From: Rhodocyclaceae bacterium
GTDB taxonomy: Bacteria; Pseudomonadota; Gammaproteobacteria; Burkholderiales; Rhodocyclaceae
Assembly: GCA_024709955.1 (NCBI GenBank)
Contig: JANJVS010000041.1
Location: 1 to 48,912 of the forward strand
Length of the DNA stretch: 48,912 nt
Direction of reading: 5' to 3'
Shown here: positions 1-8,310 of the stretch, in pieces
Numbering within the stretch: position 1 is the stretch's first letter
Layout: each line of letters starts with the position of its first letter
The notes under the pieces: model-generated
Database searches by the model: none
The model's input: only the letters and a program-made list of their open reading frames with translations
What the model was told of the DNA's origin: nothing
Translations under genes and position numbers: made by a program

Positions 1-255
1 GCCGGAGAAGAGGACGATGGCAAAGGCAATCTTGCTTTCCTCGCCTGTGCCCCACTTGGCCTTGAACGCCACGCTGAAGACGACGGTGTAGACGGCGAGC
101 ATGAATAATGGATTGAACAGGGACCAGACAACGCCCAGCACGGAGCCCTTGTAGCGCCCGATGAAGTCGCGCCTGACCAGGTCGCGCAGCAGCCCGCGGT
201 GGCGGATCAGGCTGCCGAGCATGGCGGCGGGGGTGGCTGGGTGCTGGATACTCAT
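1..255 (-). CDS. ABC-2 type polysaccharide/polyol export permease, N-terminal part (truncated by window edge)
   Basis: Minus-strand translation MSIQHPATPAAMLGSLIRHRGLLRDLVRRDFIGRYKGSVLGVVWSLFNPLFMLAVYTVVFSVAFKAKW...; typical Wzm/TagG-like start. Runs off the left edge, so absent from the ORF track. Confidence 0.85.
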   Translation of the reverse strand, partial: MSIQHPATPAAMLGSLIRHRGLLRDLVRRDFIGRYKGSVLGVVWSLFNPLFMLAVYTVVFSVAFKAKWGTGEESKIAFAIVLFSG

Positions 256-378
256 GGTCGGGAAGTCGCCGGGCAAGAGCGGGATTTTACCGTGAAAGTG
301 GCGGCCTACGAGGCAAAAGAGCCCTGCGCGGTTCCGTGGGTTGGGTTTCGGTCCGACTGGGTGGCGGCCGGCCGTTGT

Positions 379-432
379 GTCGGGCTGAAGCCCGACCTAC
401 GAAACCCGGGCGGTTGAAACCCGACCTACAAA
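379..432. repeat. REP-like intergenic repeat (GTCGGGCTGAAGCCCGACCTAC plus a partial second copy)
   Basis: Dyad TCGGGCT-GA-AGCCCGA followed by CCTACGAAACC and a partial repeat TTGAAACCCGACCTACAAA. Confidence 0.6.
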
Positions 433-554
433 CCGTTGATATGTACGGCCGGTCCAACGGATCTCTTGAGCCCATACCGCTTTCCCCGGATTGCAGACCC
501 AGGCAAACCGCCATAAAATGGAATTCCTTACTTCATTGTTTAAAGGCTAATCCA

Positions 555-779
555 ATGTTGGCCAAACGCACAAGCAAAAATCAGGTGACGCTGCCCAAGG
601 CCATCGTTCAGATGGTTGGCGAGGCCGATTATTACGACGTGAGCGTCCAGGATGGAAAAATCGTTCTGACGCCGGTCCGCATCCATCAGGCGGAGAAGGT
701 GCGGAGCAAACTGGAGGAGCTGGGGATCGGCCCCGAGGACGTGGCGGACGCCATCGCCTGGGCACGCAAGTGCCCATGA
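555..779 (+). CDS. AbrB/SpoVT-like (MazE-like) antitoxin
   Basis: MLAKRTSKNQVTLPKAIVQMVGEADYYDVSVQDGKIVLTPVRI...: swapped-hairpin AbrB motif; stop overlaps the downstream start (ATGA at 776-779). Confidence 0.8.
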   Translation: MLAKRTSKNQVTLPKAIVQMVGEADYYDVSVQDGKIVLTPVRIHQAEKVRSKLEELGIGPEDVADAIAWARKCP

Positions 780-1231
780 CGCGCCCGCGGGTCGTTCTCG
801 ACACCAACTGTCTGATCTCGGCGCTGATTTTTTCGCGGGGGCACTTTGCCTGGCTGCGCGACGCCTGGCAGGCCGGCCATTTTGTTGCCCTTGCCAGCCG
901 TGACACGGCGAACGAGCTTTTGCGTGTGCTGCAATATCCCAAGTTCAGGCTCACACGCGAAGAGCGCGAAATCTTGCTGGCCGAATTCCTGCCTTACGTC
1001 GAAACGGTCAAGATCGAAAGCATCCCGGAAGGATTGCCAGACATCCGCGATGGCGACGATCGCATCTTTTTGAGTCTCGCCGTTGCCGGTGGGGCGAATG
1101 TGCTGGTGAGTGGCGACGGCGACATCCTGGCGGTGAAAGCGCAATTCGCCATTCCGATTCTGACAGGCGCCGAGTTTGCCGATTGGTTGCGCTTGCGCGG
1201 TCAGGAAAAGCCGATGCGTTTTCCCGAGTGA
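776..1231 (+). CDS. PIN-domain toxin (COG1569-type)
   Basis: MTRPRVVLDTNCLISALIFSRGHFAWLRDAW...LPDIRDGDDRIFLSLAVAGGANVLVSGDGDIL: PIN acidic residues present; ATGA overlap with antitoxin. Confidence 0.85.
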   Translation: MTRPRVVLDTNCLISALIFSRGHFAWLRDAWQAGHFVALASRDTANELLRVLQYPKFRLTREEREILLAEFLPYVETVKIESIPEGLPDIRDGDDRIFLSLAVAGGANVLVSGDGDILAVKAQFAIPILTGAEFADWLRLRGQEKPMRFPE

Positions 1232-1312
1232 ATCCGGGTCCGAATCAACCGATAGACGTGCATCCTTGCCCCCTGTCCGCTTGGGAGACGCTGATTAATT
1301 CGATATCGTCGT

Positions 1313-1371
1313 TCCGGCGTACGCCGGAACCCAGTCAAATCAAGCATCTGGACCCCGGCGTTCGCCGGGGT
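1313..1371. repeat. REP/BIME-like paired palindromes
   Basis: TTCCGGCGTACGCCGGAA ... CCAGTC ... CTGGACCCCGGCGTTCGCCGGGG: two dyads in the arrangement common in intergenic repeats of proteobacteria. Confidence 0.6.
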
Positions 1372-1452
1372 GACGAATTATTCAGCGCTTCCCTTGCGGG
1401 AAACAACGCGATAGCCCGCCGGTTTCGTGACCGTCGCGCGGCCTGCATGCTG

Positions 1453-1490
1453 TCTCCCTCTCCCGCTTGCGGGAGAGGGCCGGGGAGAAG
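1453..1490. repeat. Dispersed intergenic hairpin repeat (CCTCTCCCGCTTGCGGGAGAGGGCCGGGGAGA)
   Basis: Dyad CCTCTCCCGC-TT-GCGGGAGAGG; matches a motif class widely seen between proteobacterial genes. Confidence 0.5.
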
Positions 1491-1493
1491 GCA

Positions 1494-1608
1494 CGGTTCG
1501 TGGCGGGCGGCATGACAACCGAGGAGATTCTGGCCGACTATGCAGACCTCGGATACACGGTTTCCCGTGGCAGATTTCGGGATCCAGGGTGATGCGGTCG
1601 GAATGGTG
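1494..1608. pseudogene. Scrambled DUF433-family remnant (N- and C-terminal pieces in opposite orientation)
   Basis: Minus strand 1608-1546 reads HHSDRITLDPEICHGKPCIRG; plus strand 1494-1550 reads RFVAGGMTTEEILADYADL. Both are typical DUF433 motifs but they point at each other. Confidence 0.55.
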
Positions 1609-1727
1609 TATTCAGCCTCCTCGGTCATGCCGTCGAGTGTAGTCGCGACATCGGCGGAATGCCCGCGTGACGGCGTGACCGTCGTCAGGTCATTGCGCCA
1701 CCCACACCCTGCCCCTTGCGCATCCAC

Positions 1728-4004
1728 CTATTTGGTGAGCGCCATGAACAGCGCCGGCAGCTTCTCCGGCAGTCGCTGAACATTGTCGACCACGGTGTAC
1801 TGGCGTCCGAAGATGTCGGCGACGTAGTCGTCGGCCTTGGGGTCGAGGTTGATGCAGAAGGTGAAGATGCCCTGCTGGCCGAGTTCGCGCACGGCGCGGC
1901 GGGCGTCCTCGATGAGCAGTCTCTCGTCGCCGACGTCGACGTCGGCGGGCCGGCCGTCGGTGAGCACGAGCAGCAGCTTCTTGTCGGCCTTCTGGCCGTC
2001 TAGGTAGTGGGCGGCGTGGCGCAGCGCGGCGCCCATACGCGTGGACCAGCCGGCCTGCATTGCGGCGAGCCGTGCCTTCACGGTGTCGCCCCAGGATTCG
2101 CGATAGCCCTTGATGTGCAGGTAGCGCACGTCGTGGCGGGTGTTGGAATGGAAACCGCCGATGGCGAAGGGGTCGCCCAGGTGCTCGATGGCCCAGGCGA
2201 GCAGAGAGACCGCTTCCTGCGACAGTTCGAACACGGTCTGGTCGGCGCCGGCGACGTTCTCGTTGAGCGATTCGGAGAGGTCGAGCAGCAGGCTCACCGC
2301 GATGTTGCGGCCGCTGGTGCGGTGACTCATGTTGATGCGTGGGTCGGGCGTGGCGCCGCTCATGAAGTCGATGAGCGAGCGCACCGCGACGTCGAGATCG
2401 AGCTCGCTGCCTTCTTCCTGATAGCGGATGCGCACCTTGTCCTGCGGCTTCAAGAGGTCGAGCATGCGCTTCAGGCGCTTGGCGAGTGCGGTGTGCTTGT
2501 CGAGCAGGCGGTCGATGTCGGCGGGGTTGCCGCTGGGATGCAGGTGTTCGTACAGGCTCACCCAGTCGGGCCGGTAGGTCTGGCTGCTGTAGTCCCATTC
2601 CGGGTAGTGACGGGGCGGCAGCGATTGCACTTCGGATTCCTTCTTCTGCTGCTTATCCGGATCGTCGAAGAAATCCTCGTCGTCGCTGTCCTCGATGTAT
2701 TGCCACAGATGGCGGTTGTCGTCGCGGTAGTCGATGACGGTGTCGTCGAAGTGGACCCGGGCGAACTGGTCGCTCTGCAGCCGCGTACGCGCCGAGAAGC
2801 TGAGCGCGAGGTCGGCGATTTCACGGGTGTTCGACGCGCCGTGCGCCATGATCTCGCGAAAGCGCCGGGCGAACTCGAGGATGTGCGGGTTGGCGTAGCC
2901 GTGCGCGTCGTCGAGCAGGGCGCGCGACAGCATGGTGAGGCGGTGGCGCAGGCAGGACGTGGTGTCCGGGTCGCAATCGGCCTCGCCCGGATGCGGATGC
3001 AGGCGGAGGAAAACGTCGCGCAGACCGGGGTATTCGCGGCACAGCAGTGTGTCGATGCGACAATCCTCGAAAAACTCCACGCCCAGGCGCTGCAGCGGGC
3101 TGTAGTTGTCGGCGATGATCGGCGTGCTCCAGCGGCGATGGCCAACCATGTGCGCCAGCACGGCACGATAGCGATCGATGCCCTTCACGCCGTCGCGGCT
3201 GTCGAACACGTCCGGCACCCGCATGCCGAGACGATCGTAATACGGGATGGGCTTGCGCAGCGTGTCGAAGGCGGTGGAGTACGGCACCAGTTGTTCGGCA
3301 TCCTGCCACAGGCCGCGCAGGTACAGGTCCAGTCTGCGCTCGACGTCGGCGAACAGCACGCCGTGGCGCTCGCGCTGCAGCACGGCGCGGCTGTCGGCGG
3401 ATTTCAGCGCGAAGTACTCCTCCTGCCGCTGCGGGTGGATACGATAGTTGCGGATGCCGTATTCGACCCAGTTGCGCACGCCTTCCATGGACAGCTGGGT
3501 GAAGAGAAACGGGGCCTGCTCGAAGAAGGCCGGCAGCCCCGGGCTCGGAAAAGTGGTGTGGTGGCCATGGATCGAGCCGGTGGTGCGCACCATCAGATCC
3601 AGGGCAATGTCGAGGTAGCGTTCCAGCGGCTCCAGTGCATGCAGACGCCGCGCGACCGGCGCCAGGGTCTGGATGAAGGGTGCGATCGCCTTGCCATTGG
3701 GCGACCGGTGCATCGCGTGGATGGCCTGCATCACCGGCGGCAGGGCGTCTTCACCCAGCACCCTGGCCACCGAGGGCCACACCTCGAGGAAGGCAAGAAT
3801 GGGCTCGTCGCCGCGCCCCATGCGGCCGAGAAAGTGCGCGGCATCGAGGTAGGCCGACAGGCCCTCGCGCGTCAGCGCCGCCAGCGCCTCGGCCATGGCG
3901 TCCTCGAACACCGCCCTGACGCTCGGGAAGCCGCTGTTGAGCTGCGTCCAGTACGCAGCCATCAGGGGATGCTGGTATTCGGTGTCGGTGTCGGTCGTAC
4001 TCAT
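1728..4004 (-). CDS. cbbO: RuBisCO activase-associated VWA protein CbbO
   Basis: 759-codon ORF MSTTDTDTEYQHPLMAAYWTQL...; C-terminal VWA domain (LLLDLSESLNENV ... LLLVLTDGRPADVDV); directly downstream of cbbQ. Confidence 0.9.
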   Translation of the reverse strand: MSTTDTDTEYQHPLMAAYWTQLNSGFPSVRAVFEDAMAEALAALTREGLSAYLDAAHFLGRMGRGDEPILAFLEVWPSVARVLGEDALPPVMQAIHAMHRSPNGKAIAPFIQTLAPVARRLHALEPLERYLDIALDLMVRTTGSIHGHHTTFPSPGLPAFFEQAPFLFTQLSMEGVRNWVEYGIRNYRIHPQRQEEYFALKSADSRAVLQRERHGVLFADVERRLDLYLRGLWQDAEQLVPYSTAFDTLRKPIPYYDRLGMRVPDVFDSRDGVKGIDRYRAVLAHMVGHRRWSTPIIADNYSPLQRLGVEFFEDCRIDTLLCREYPGLRDVFLRLHPHPGEADCDPDTTSCLRHRLTMLSRALLDDAHGYANPHILEFARRFREIMAHGASNTREIADLALSFSARTRLQSDQFARVHFDDTVIDYRDDNRHLWQYIEDSDDEDFFDDPDKQQKKESEVQSLPPRHYPEWDYSSQTYRPDWVSLYEHLHPSGNPADIDRLLDKHTALAKRLKRMLDLLKPQDKVRIRYQEEGSELDLDVAVRSLIDFMSGATPDPRINMSHRTSGRNIAVSLLLDLSESLNENVAGADQTVFELSQEAVSLLAWAIEHLGDPFAIGGFHSNTRHDVRYLHIKGYRESWGDTVKARLAAMQAGWSTRMGAALRHAAHYLDGQKADKKLLLVLTDGRPADVDVGDERLLIEDARRAVRELGQQGIFTFCINLDPKADDYVADIFGRQYTVVDNVQRLPEKLPALFMALTK

Positions 4005-4041
4005 GGCGGTTCCCCTCCCCGCTCGCGGGGTCCGGGGGGTG

Positions 4042-4845
4042 TCAGACAAACGTCGCGTCGATGGCGTGATCGAGGGTCTCGCGGATGTCGGCGTCGTCGG
4101 TGATGGGCCGCACCAGCGCCATGTAGCAGGCCTCGCGCGGCGCGACGCCGTCCTTGATGAGGGTGGCCGCATACACCAGCAGCCGCGTGGAGATACCTTC
4201 GTCGAGCCCGTGGCCCTTGAGGCCGCGCGCGACGCCGCCGATCTTCACCAGCTTGCCGGCGGTGGTGGCGTCGAGTCCGGTCTCCTGCGCCAGGATGGTG
4301 GTTTCCAGCTCCACCGCCGGATAGTCGAAATCGAAGGCGGTGAAGCGCTGCTTGGTGGACTGCTTGAGGTCCTTCATCAGCGACTGGTAGCCGGGGTTGT
4401 ACGAGATCACCAACTGGAAGTCGGGATGCGCGTGGATCAGCTCGCCCTTCTTGTCGAGCGGCAGGGTACGGCGATGATCGGTGAGGGGATGGATCACCAC
4501 GGTGGTGTCCTGGCGGGCTTCCACGATCTCGTCGAGATAGCAGATCGCACCGATGCGCGCGGCGGTGGTGAGCGGGCCGTCGAGCCAGCGCGTGCCGCCG
4601 GATTCGAGCAGATAGCGGCCGACCAGGTCGGACGCCGTCATGTCCTCGTTGCAGGCGACGGTTACGAGGGGCTTGCCGAGTTTCCACGCCATGTACTCGA
4701 CGAAGCGCGACTTGCCGCAGCCGGTCGGGCCCTTCACCATCACCGGCAGGCGGTTGCGGTAGGCGGCCTCGTACAGCTGCACTTCCCGGCCCTGGGCCTG
4801 GTAGTAGGGCTCCCTGTGAACCTTGTACTGTTCAGTGTCGGTCAT
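4042..4845 (-). CDS. cbbQ: RuBisCO activase-associated MoxR-type AAA+ ATPase CbbQ
   Basis: MTDTEQYKVHREPYYQAQGREVQLYEAAYRNRLPVMVKGPTGCGKSRFVEYMAWKLGKPLVTVACNEDMTASDLVGRYLL: CbbQ/NorQ family Walker A. Confidence 0.92.
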   Translation of the reverse strand: MTDTEQYKVHREPYYQAQGREVQLYEAAYRNRLPVMVKGPTGCGKSRFVEYMAWKLGKPLVTVACNEDMTASDLVGRYLLESGGTRWLDGPLTTAARIGAICYLDEIVEARQDTTVVIHPLTDHRRTLPLDKKGELIHAHPDFQLVISYNPGYQSLMKDLKQSTKQRFTAFDFDYPAVELETTILAQETGLDATTAGKLVKIGGVARGLKGHGLDEGISTRLLVYAATLIKDGVAPREACYMALVRPITDDADIRETLDHAIDATFV

Positions 4846-4863
4846 GATTGCCTCGTCGGAAAG

Positions 4864-4888
4864 GGAAAAACCCCGCCGAAGCGGGGTT
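4864..4888 (-). terminator. Rho-independent terminator between cbbM and cbbQ (minus strand)
   Basis: Minus strand reads AACCCCGC-TTCG-GCGGGGTTTTTCCC: GC stem, UUCG loop, T tract. Confidence 0.8.
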
Positions 4889-4946
4889 GCAGGCGATCTC
4901 GCGGGGCGAACCGTCTGGAGCCCGGTCCGGTCCGCAAGCGGGCCGC

Positions 4947-6326
4947 TTACTTGTGCACGCCCAGCTTCTCGCGCCAGCCGGGGAACAGCGTGTCGGCGTC
5001 CTTCGGGAAGGATTCGAAGGCACGGGCGAATTCGCGGTGCTCCTTGGCGAATTCGATTGGGTCGGCGCCGGACTTCCAGCACTCGTACGACTGGCGCAGC
5101 GAGATCGCGCCGGCCGCCGGCGAGTCGATGTGGCCGTAGGAGCCGCCGCCGGCGGTGTTGATGACGTTGCCGTGGCCGAGGTTCTCGAAGAAGCCCGGCA
5201 GGCGCAGTGCGTTCATGCCGCCCGAGATGATCGGCGTGGTCGGCTTCATGCCGTACCACTTCTGGAAGTAGACCGGGCCCTGACACTCGTCGCGCTCGAT
5301 CATGTAGGCGATGATCTTGTCGTCGCCCTCGCCTTCCATCTTGCCGTAGCCCATGGTGCCGACGTGGATGCCGGAGGCGCCCTGCAGACGGGACATCTTG
5401 GCCAGCACGAAGGCGGTGTAGCCGCGCTTCGAGGAGGGCGAGGTCACGGCGCCGTGGCCGGCGCGGTGGTAGTGCAGGAACTGGTTCGGGTACTGGCGAC
5501 GGCAGGTGGTGACCATGCCGGGACCGCCGACGTAACCGTCCACCAGGAAGGCCAGCTTGTTGGCGTCCGGGCCGAAGCACTCCAGGGCGAAATCGGCGCG
5601 CGCCATCATCTCGTAGTGGTCGTCGGCGGTGATGTTCATGGAGAACAGCTTGGCCTGGCCGGTTTCGTCCATGGCGCGCTTCATGGCGTCATAGACCAGC
5701 GGGATGGTCTTCTTCAGCGGGGCGAACACCTGGTTGCCCTGCGGCTCGTCGTTCTTGATGAAGTCGCCGCCGAGCCAGAACTGGTAGGCCGCCTTGGCGA
5801 AGGGCTCGGGACGCAGGCCGAGCTTGGGCTTGATGATGGTGCCGGCGATGTAGCCGCCGTCCTTGACCGGGCGGCCGAGGATGCGCCACAGGTCCTCGAT
5901 GTTGTAGGCCGGGCAGTCGAACTGGCGGATCACTTCCGGCGGCACGTAGAAGTCGATCATCTTGGCGTGCTCGATGTCGCCCATGCCCTGGTTGTTGCCG
6001 ATGGTCAGGGTCAGGAAGGAGACCAGCATCATGCGGCCGTCGATGACGTTGCGGTCGAACAGGTCGATCGGGTAGGCGATGCGCATGTCCTCGGTCGCCT
6101 CGTCGATGTAGTACACCAGCGCATCGACGCCCTTGGTGAATTCGTCGGTGGTGCACACTTCGACGTTGGTGCCGGTCGAGGACTCGGCGGCGAAGTGCGC
6201 GGCGGCCTCCAGATAGCCGTAGCCCGCCTTGGGCTTCATCTTGTAGGCGCACAGGATGTGCTTGCCGCCCTTGATCAGGTCGTCTTCCTTGAGGTCAAGC
6301 GCGGCGTAGCGGTTCGATTGATCCAT
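4947..6326 (-). CDS. cbbM: Ribulose-bisphosphate carboxylase, form II
   Basis: [64 protein letters not shown]...; contains [14 protein letters not shown]; 460 codons. Confidence 0.97.
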   Translation of the reverse strand: MDQSNRYAALDLKEDDLIKGGKHILCAYKMKPKAGYGYLEAAAHFAAESSTGTNVEVCTTDEFTKGVDALVYYIDEATEDMRIAYPIDLFDRNVIDGRMMLVSFLTLTIGNNQGMGDIEHAKMIDFYVPPEVIRQFDCPAYNIEDLWRILGRPVKDGGYIAGTIIKPKLGLRPEPFAKAAYQFWLGGDFIKNDEPQGNQVFAPLKKTIPLVYDAMKRAMDETGQAKLFSMNITADDHYEMMARADFALECFGPDANKLAFLVDGYVGGPGMVTTCRRQYPNQFLHYHRAGHGAVTSPSSKRGYTAFVLAKMSRLQGASGIHVGTMGYGKMEGEGDDKIIAYMIERDECQGPVYFQKWYGMKPTTPIISGGMNALRLPGFFENLGHGNVINTAGGGSYGHIDSPAAGAISLRQSYECWKSGADPIEFAKEHREFARAFESFPKDADTLFPGWREKLGVHK

Positions 6327-6436
6327 TCTTGTGTCTCCTCGTTCAGTCAGCGTGTTGATGGTGTTCGATTGCGTGTTGGAAGGCATCTTAGTGAGCCTGG
6401 TCTATAAAGGCCAGTCACGTTTTTTTATCGTAATCA

Positions 6437-7213
6437 TCAGTGGTGCTTGATGCTTTCGCTATGCCACAGACGCAGCAAATCCAGGTCCACCAGGGACTTG
6501 CCGCGCAGGTCGCCGCGGCGCGCGCGGCAGGGGCGATCCGGCTCCCCGAGGTCGGAGAGCACGGCGAGCGCGCCGCTGAAGTCGTGGTCCAGCGTGTATT
6601 CGCTCTCGGTCACTAAGGTCGGCAGGCCGGCGGCGAGGCTGGCCCGCAGCCCGTTATAGGAATCCTCGAAGGCGAGGCAGGCGGCGGCGGGAAGTCCCAG
6701 GCGCTCCAATACCCAGAGATAGATGTCGGGCGCCGGTTTCTTCGCCGGCACCACGTCGCCGGCGCCAATGACCTCGAACCAGGATTCGGCGTCCGGCGCG
6801 AGGCTCGCGCGCAGGAGGGCCGCCACGTTCTCCGGAGAGGTCGTCGTCGCGATGGCGAGCCGCAGTCCGGCGGCCCGCGCGGCGCGTATCAGCGCCGCGA
6901 CGCCCGGCCGCAGCGGCAGGCGGCCGGCCTGGACCAGATGTACGAAATGCTGGGTCTTCAGCGTGTGCAGCTTGCGGATCAGCGTGTCGAATTCCGGCCG
7001 CGCCAGCAACTGGGGATCGTGCAGCCGCGCATAGTGCGTCATGCGTTCCTTGCCGCCGGTGACCGCCAGCAGCTCGCCGTAGAGCGCGGCATCCCAGCGC
7101 CAGGACAAGCCGGCTTCCTCGAAGGCCATGTTGAAGGCGATGCGATGGCCGTCGCGCTCGGTGTCCGCCAGCGTGCCATCCACGTCGAAGATCAGGGCTT
7201 GCAGGTTCGTCAT
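6437..7213 (-). CDS. cbbY: HAD-superfamily phosphatase, CbbY family
   Basis: MTNLQALIFDVDGTLADTERDGHRIAFNMAFEEAGLSWRWDAALYGELLAVTGGKERM; beside cbbM and divergent from cbbR. Confidence 0.88.
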   Translation of the reverse strand: MTNLQALIFDVDGTLADTERDGHRIAFNMAFEEAGLSWRWDAALYGELLAVTGGKERMTHYARLHDPQLLARPEFDTLIRKLHTLKTQHFVHLVQAGRLPLRPGVAALIRAARAAGLRLAIATTTSPENVAALLRASLAPDAESWFEVIGAGDVVPAKKPAPDIYLWVLERLGLPAAACLAFEDSYNGLRASLAAGLPTLVTESEYTLDHDFSGALAVLSDLGEPDRPCRARRGDLRGKSLVDLDLLRLWHSESIKHH

Positions 7214-7261
7214 GGGCGGCAACGATAGCGGGATAAATCCATAAGCAACAGTCACGATTAT

Positions 7262-7276
7262 TTATTGCGATGATAA
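7262..7276. promoter_or_regulatory. Candidate CbbR (LysR-type) binding box
   Basis: TTAT-TGCGATG-ATAA inverted repeat containing T-N11-A in the cbbR/cbbY divergent spacer. Confidence 0.4.
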
Positions 7277-7313
7277 GATCGGCTGAACAACAAGGCCGCA
7301 CGCACGGGGCGCG

Positions 7314-7341
7314 AAAACTCGGCGCCGGCGGAACGGTGGCC
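7314..7341 (+). repeat. 26-bp dispersed repeat, copy 1 (intergenic, upstream of cbbR)
   Basis: AAAACTCGGCGCCGGCGGAACGGTGGCC. Confidence 0.8.
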
Positions 7342-7361
7342 GTCAGAGGGAGCATATCGCC

Positions 7362-8291
7362 ATGAAGCATGTCACCTTGCGCCAGCTCAAGGTCTTCGAG
7401 TCGGTGGCGCGCCATTTGTCGTTTTCGCGCGCCGCCGAGGAACTGCACCTGACCCAGCCGGCCGTGTCGATGCAGGTCAAGCAGTTGGAGGAGCAGGCGG
7501 GACTGCCGCTCACCGAGATGGTCGGCAAGAAGGTCTATCTGACCGCGGCCGGCGAGGAGGTGGCGCGCCACGCCCGGCGCATCGCCCAGCAGCTGCGCGA
7601 AACGGAGGAGGCGCTCGACGCCATCAAGGGCGTGCGCGGCGGCCGGCTGTCGATCGGCGTCATCAGCACCGCCAAGTATTTCGCGCCGCGCCTGCTGGCG
7701 GAGTTCCGCCGTCGCCATCCGGGCATCGAGCTCAACCTGCGCGTGCATAACCGCGAAACCGTCGTGCGCCAGCTCGCCGACAACGAGATCGACCTCGCCA
7801 TCATGGGCCAGCCGCCGCAGGAGTTCGCCACCGTCGCCGAAGCCTTCGCCGATCATCCGCTGGTGATCGTCGCCGCCCCGGACCATCCGCTCGCCGCGCG
7901 CAAGCAGATCGCGCCCGCCCTGCTCGGCGAGGAGACCTTCCTGATCCGCGAACCCGGCTCGGGCACGCGCGCGACCATGGAACGTTATTTTTCGGACGTC
8001 GGCCTGGCGCCGCCGCACATCCTCGAAATGGTCGGCAACGAGACCATCAAGCAGGCGGTGATGGCCGGGCTCGGCCTGGCCTTCATCTCGGCCCATACCG
8101 TCTCGCTCGAATGCGAGGTCGGCCGGCTGGTGCGGCTGCCGGTGACCGGCACGCCGGTGATCCGCCGCTGGTTTGTCGTGCATCGCGCCGAAAAGGAACT
8201 GCTGCCGGTGGCGGACACCTTCCGCAGCTTCCTGCTCGCCGAGGCGCCAGGTCTGATGGCCGACCGCGCCCCGGCGCGGGCCGGCGGCTGA
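7362..8291 (+). CDS. cbbR: LysR-type transcriptional regulator CbbR
   Basis: MKHVTLRQLKVFESVARHLSFSRAAEELHLTQPAVSMQVKQLEEQAGLPLTEMVGKKVYLTAAGEEV; LysR HTH beside the RuBisCO genes. Confidence 0.92.
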   Translation: MKHVTLRQLKVFESVARHLSFSRAAEELHLTQPAVSMQVKQLEEQAGLPLTEMVGKKVYLTAAGEEVARHARRIAQQLRETEEALDAIKGVRGGRLSIGVISTAKYFAPRLLAEFRRRHPGIELNLRVHNRETVVRQLADNEIDLAIMGQPPQEFATVAEAFADHPLVIVAAPDHPLAARKQIAPALLGEETFLIREPGSGTRATMERYFSDVGLAPPHILEMVGNETIKQAVMAGLGLAFISAHTVSLECEVGRLVRLPVTGTPVIRRWFVVHRAEKELLPVADTFRSFLLAEAPGLMADRAPARAGG

Positions 8292-8310
8292 GCCGTGCGT
8301 CCGGGGCGGC

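Noticed and set aside
2007-4103. 698-aa plus-strand ORF opposite cbbO
   Set aside because: Antisense shadow of cbbO; compositionally biased and no domain signature.
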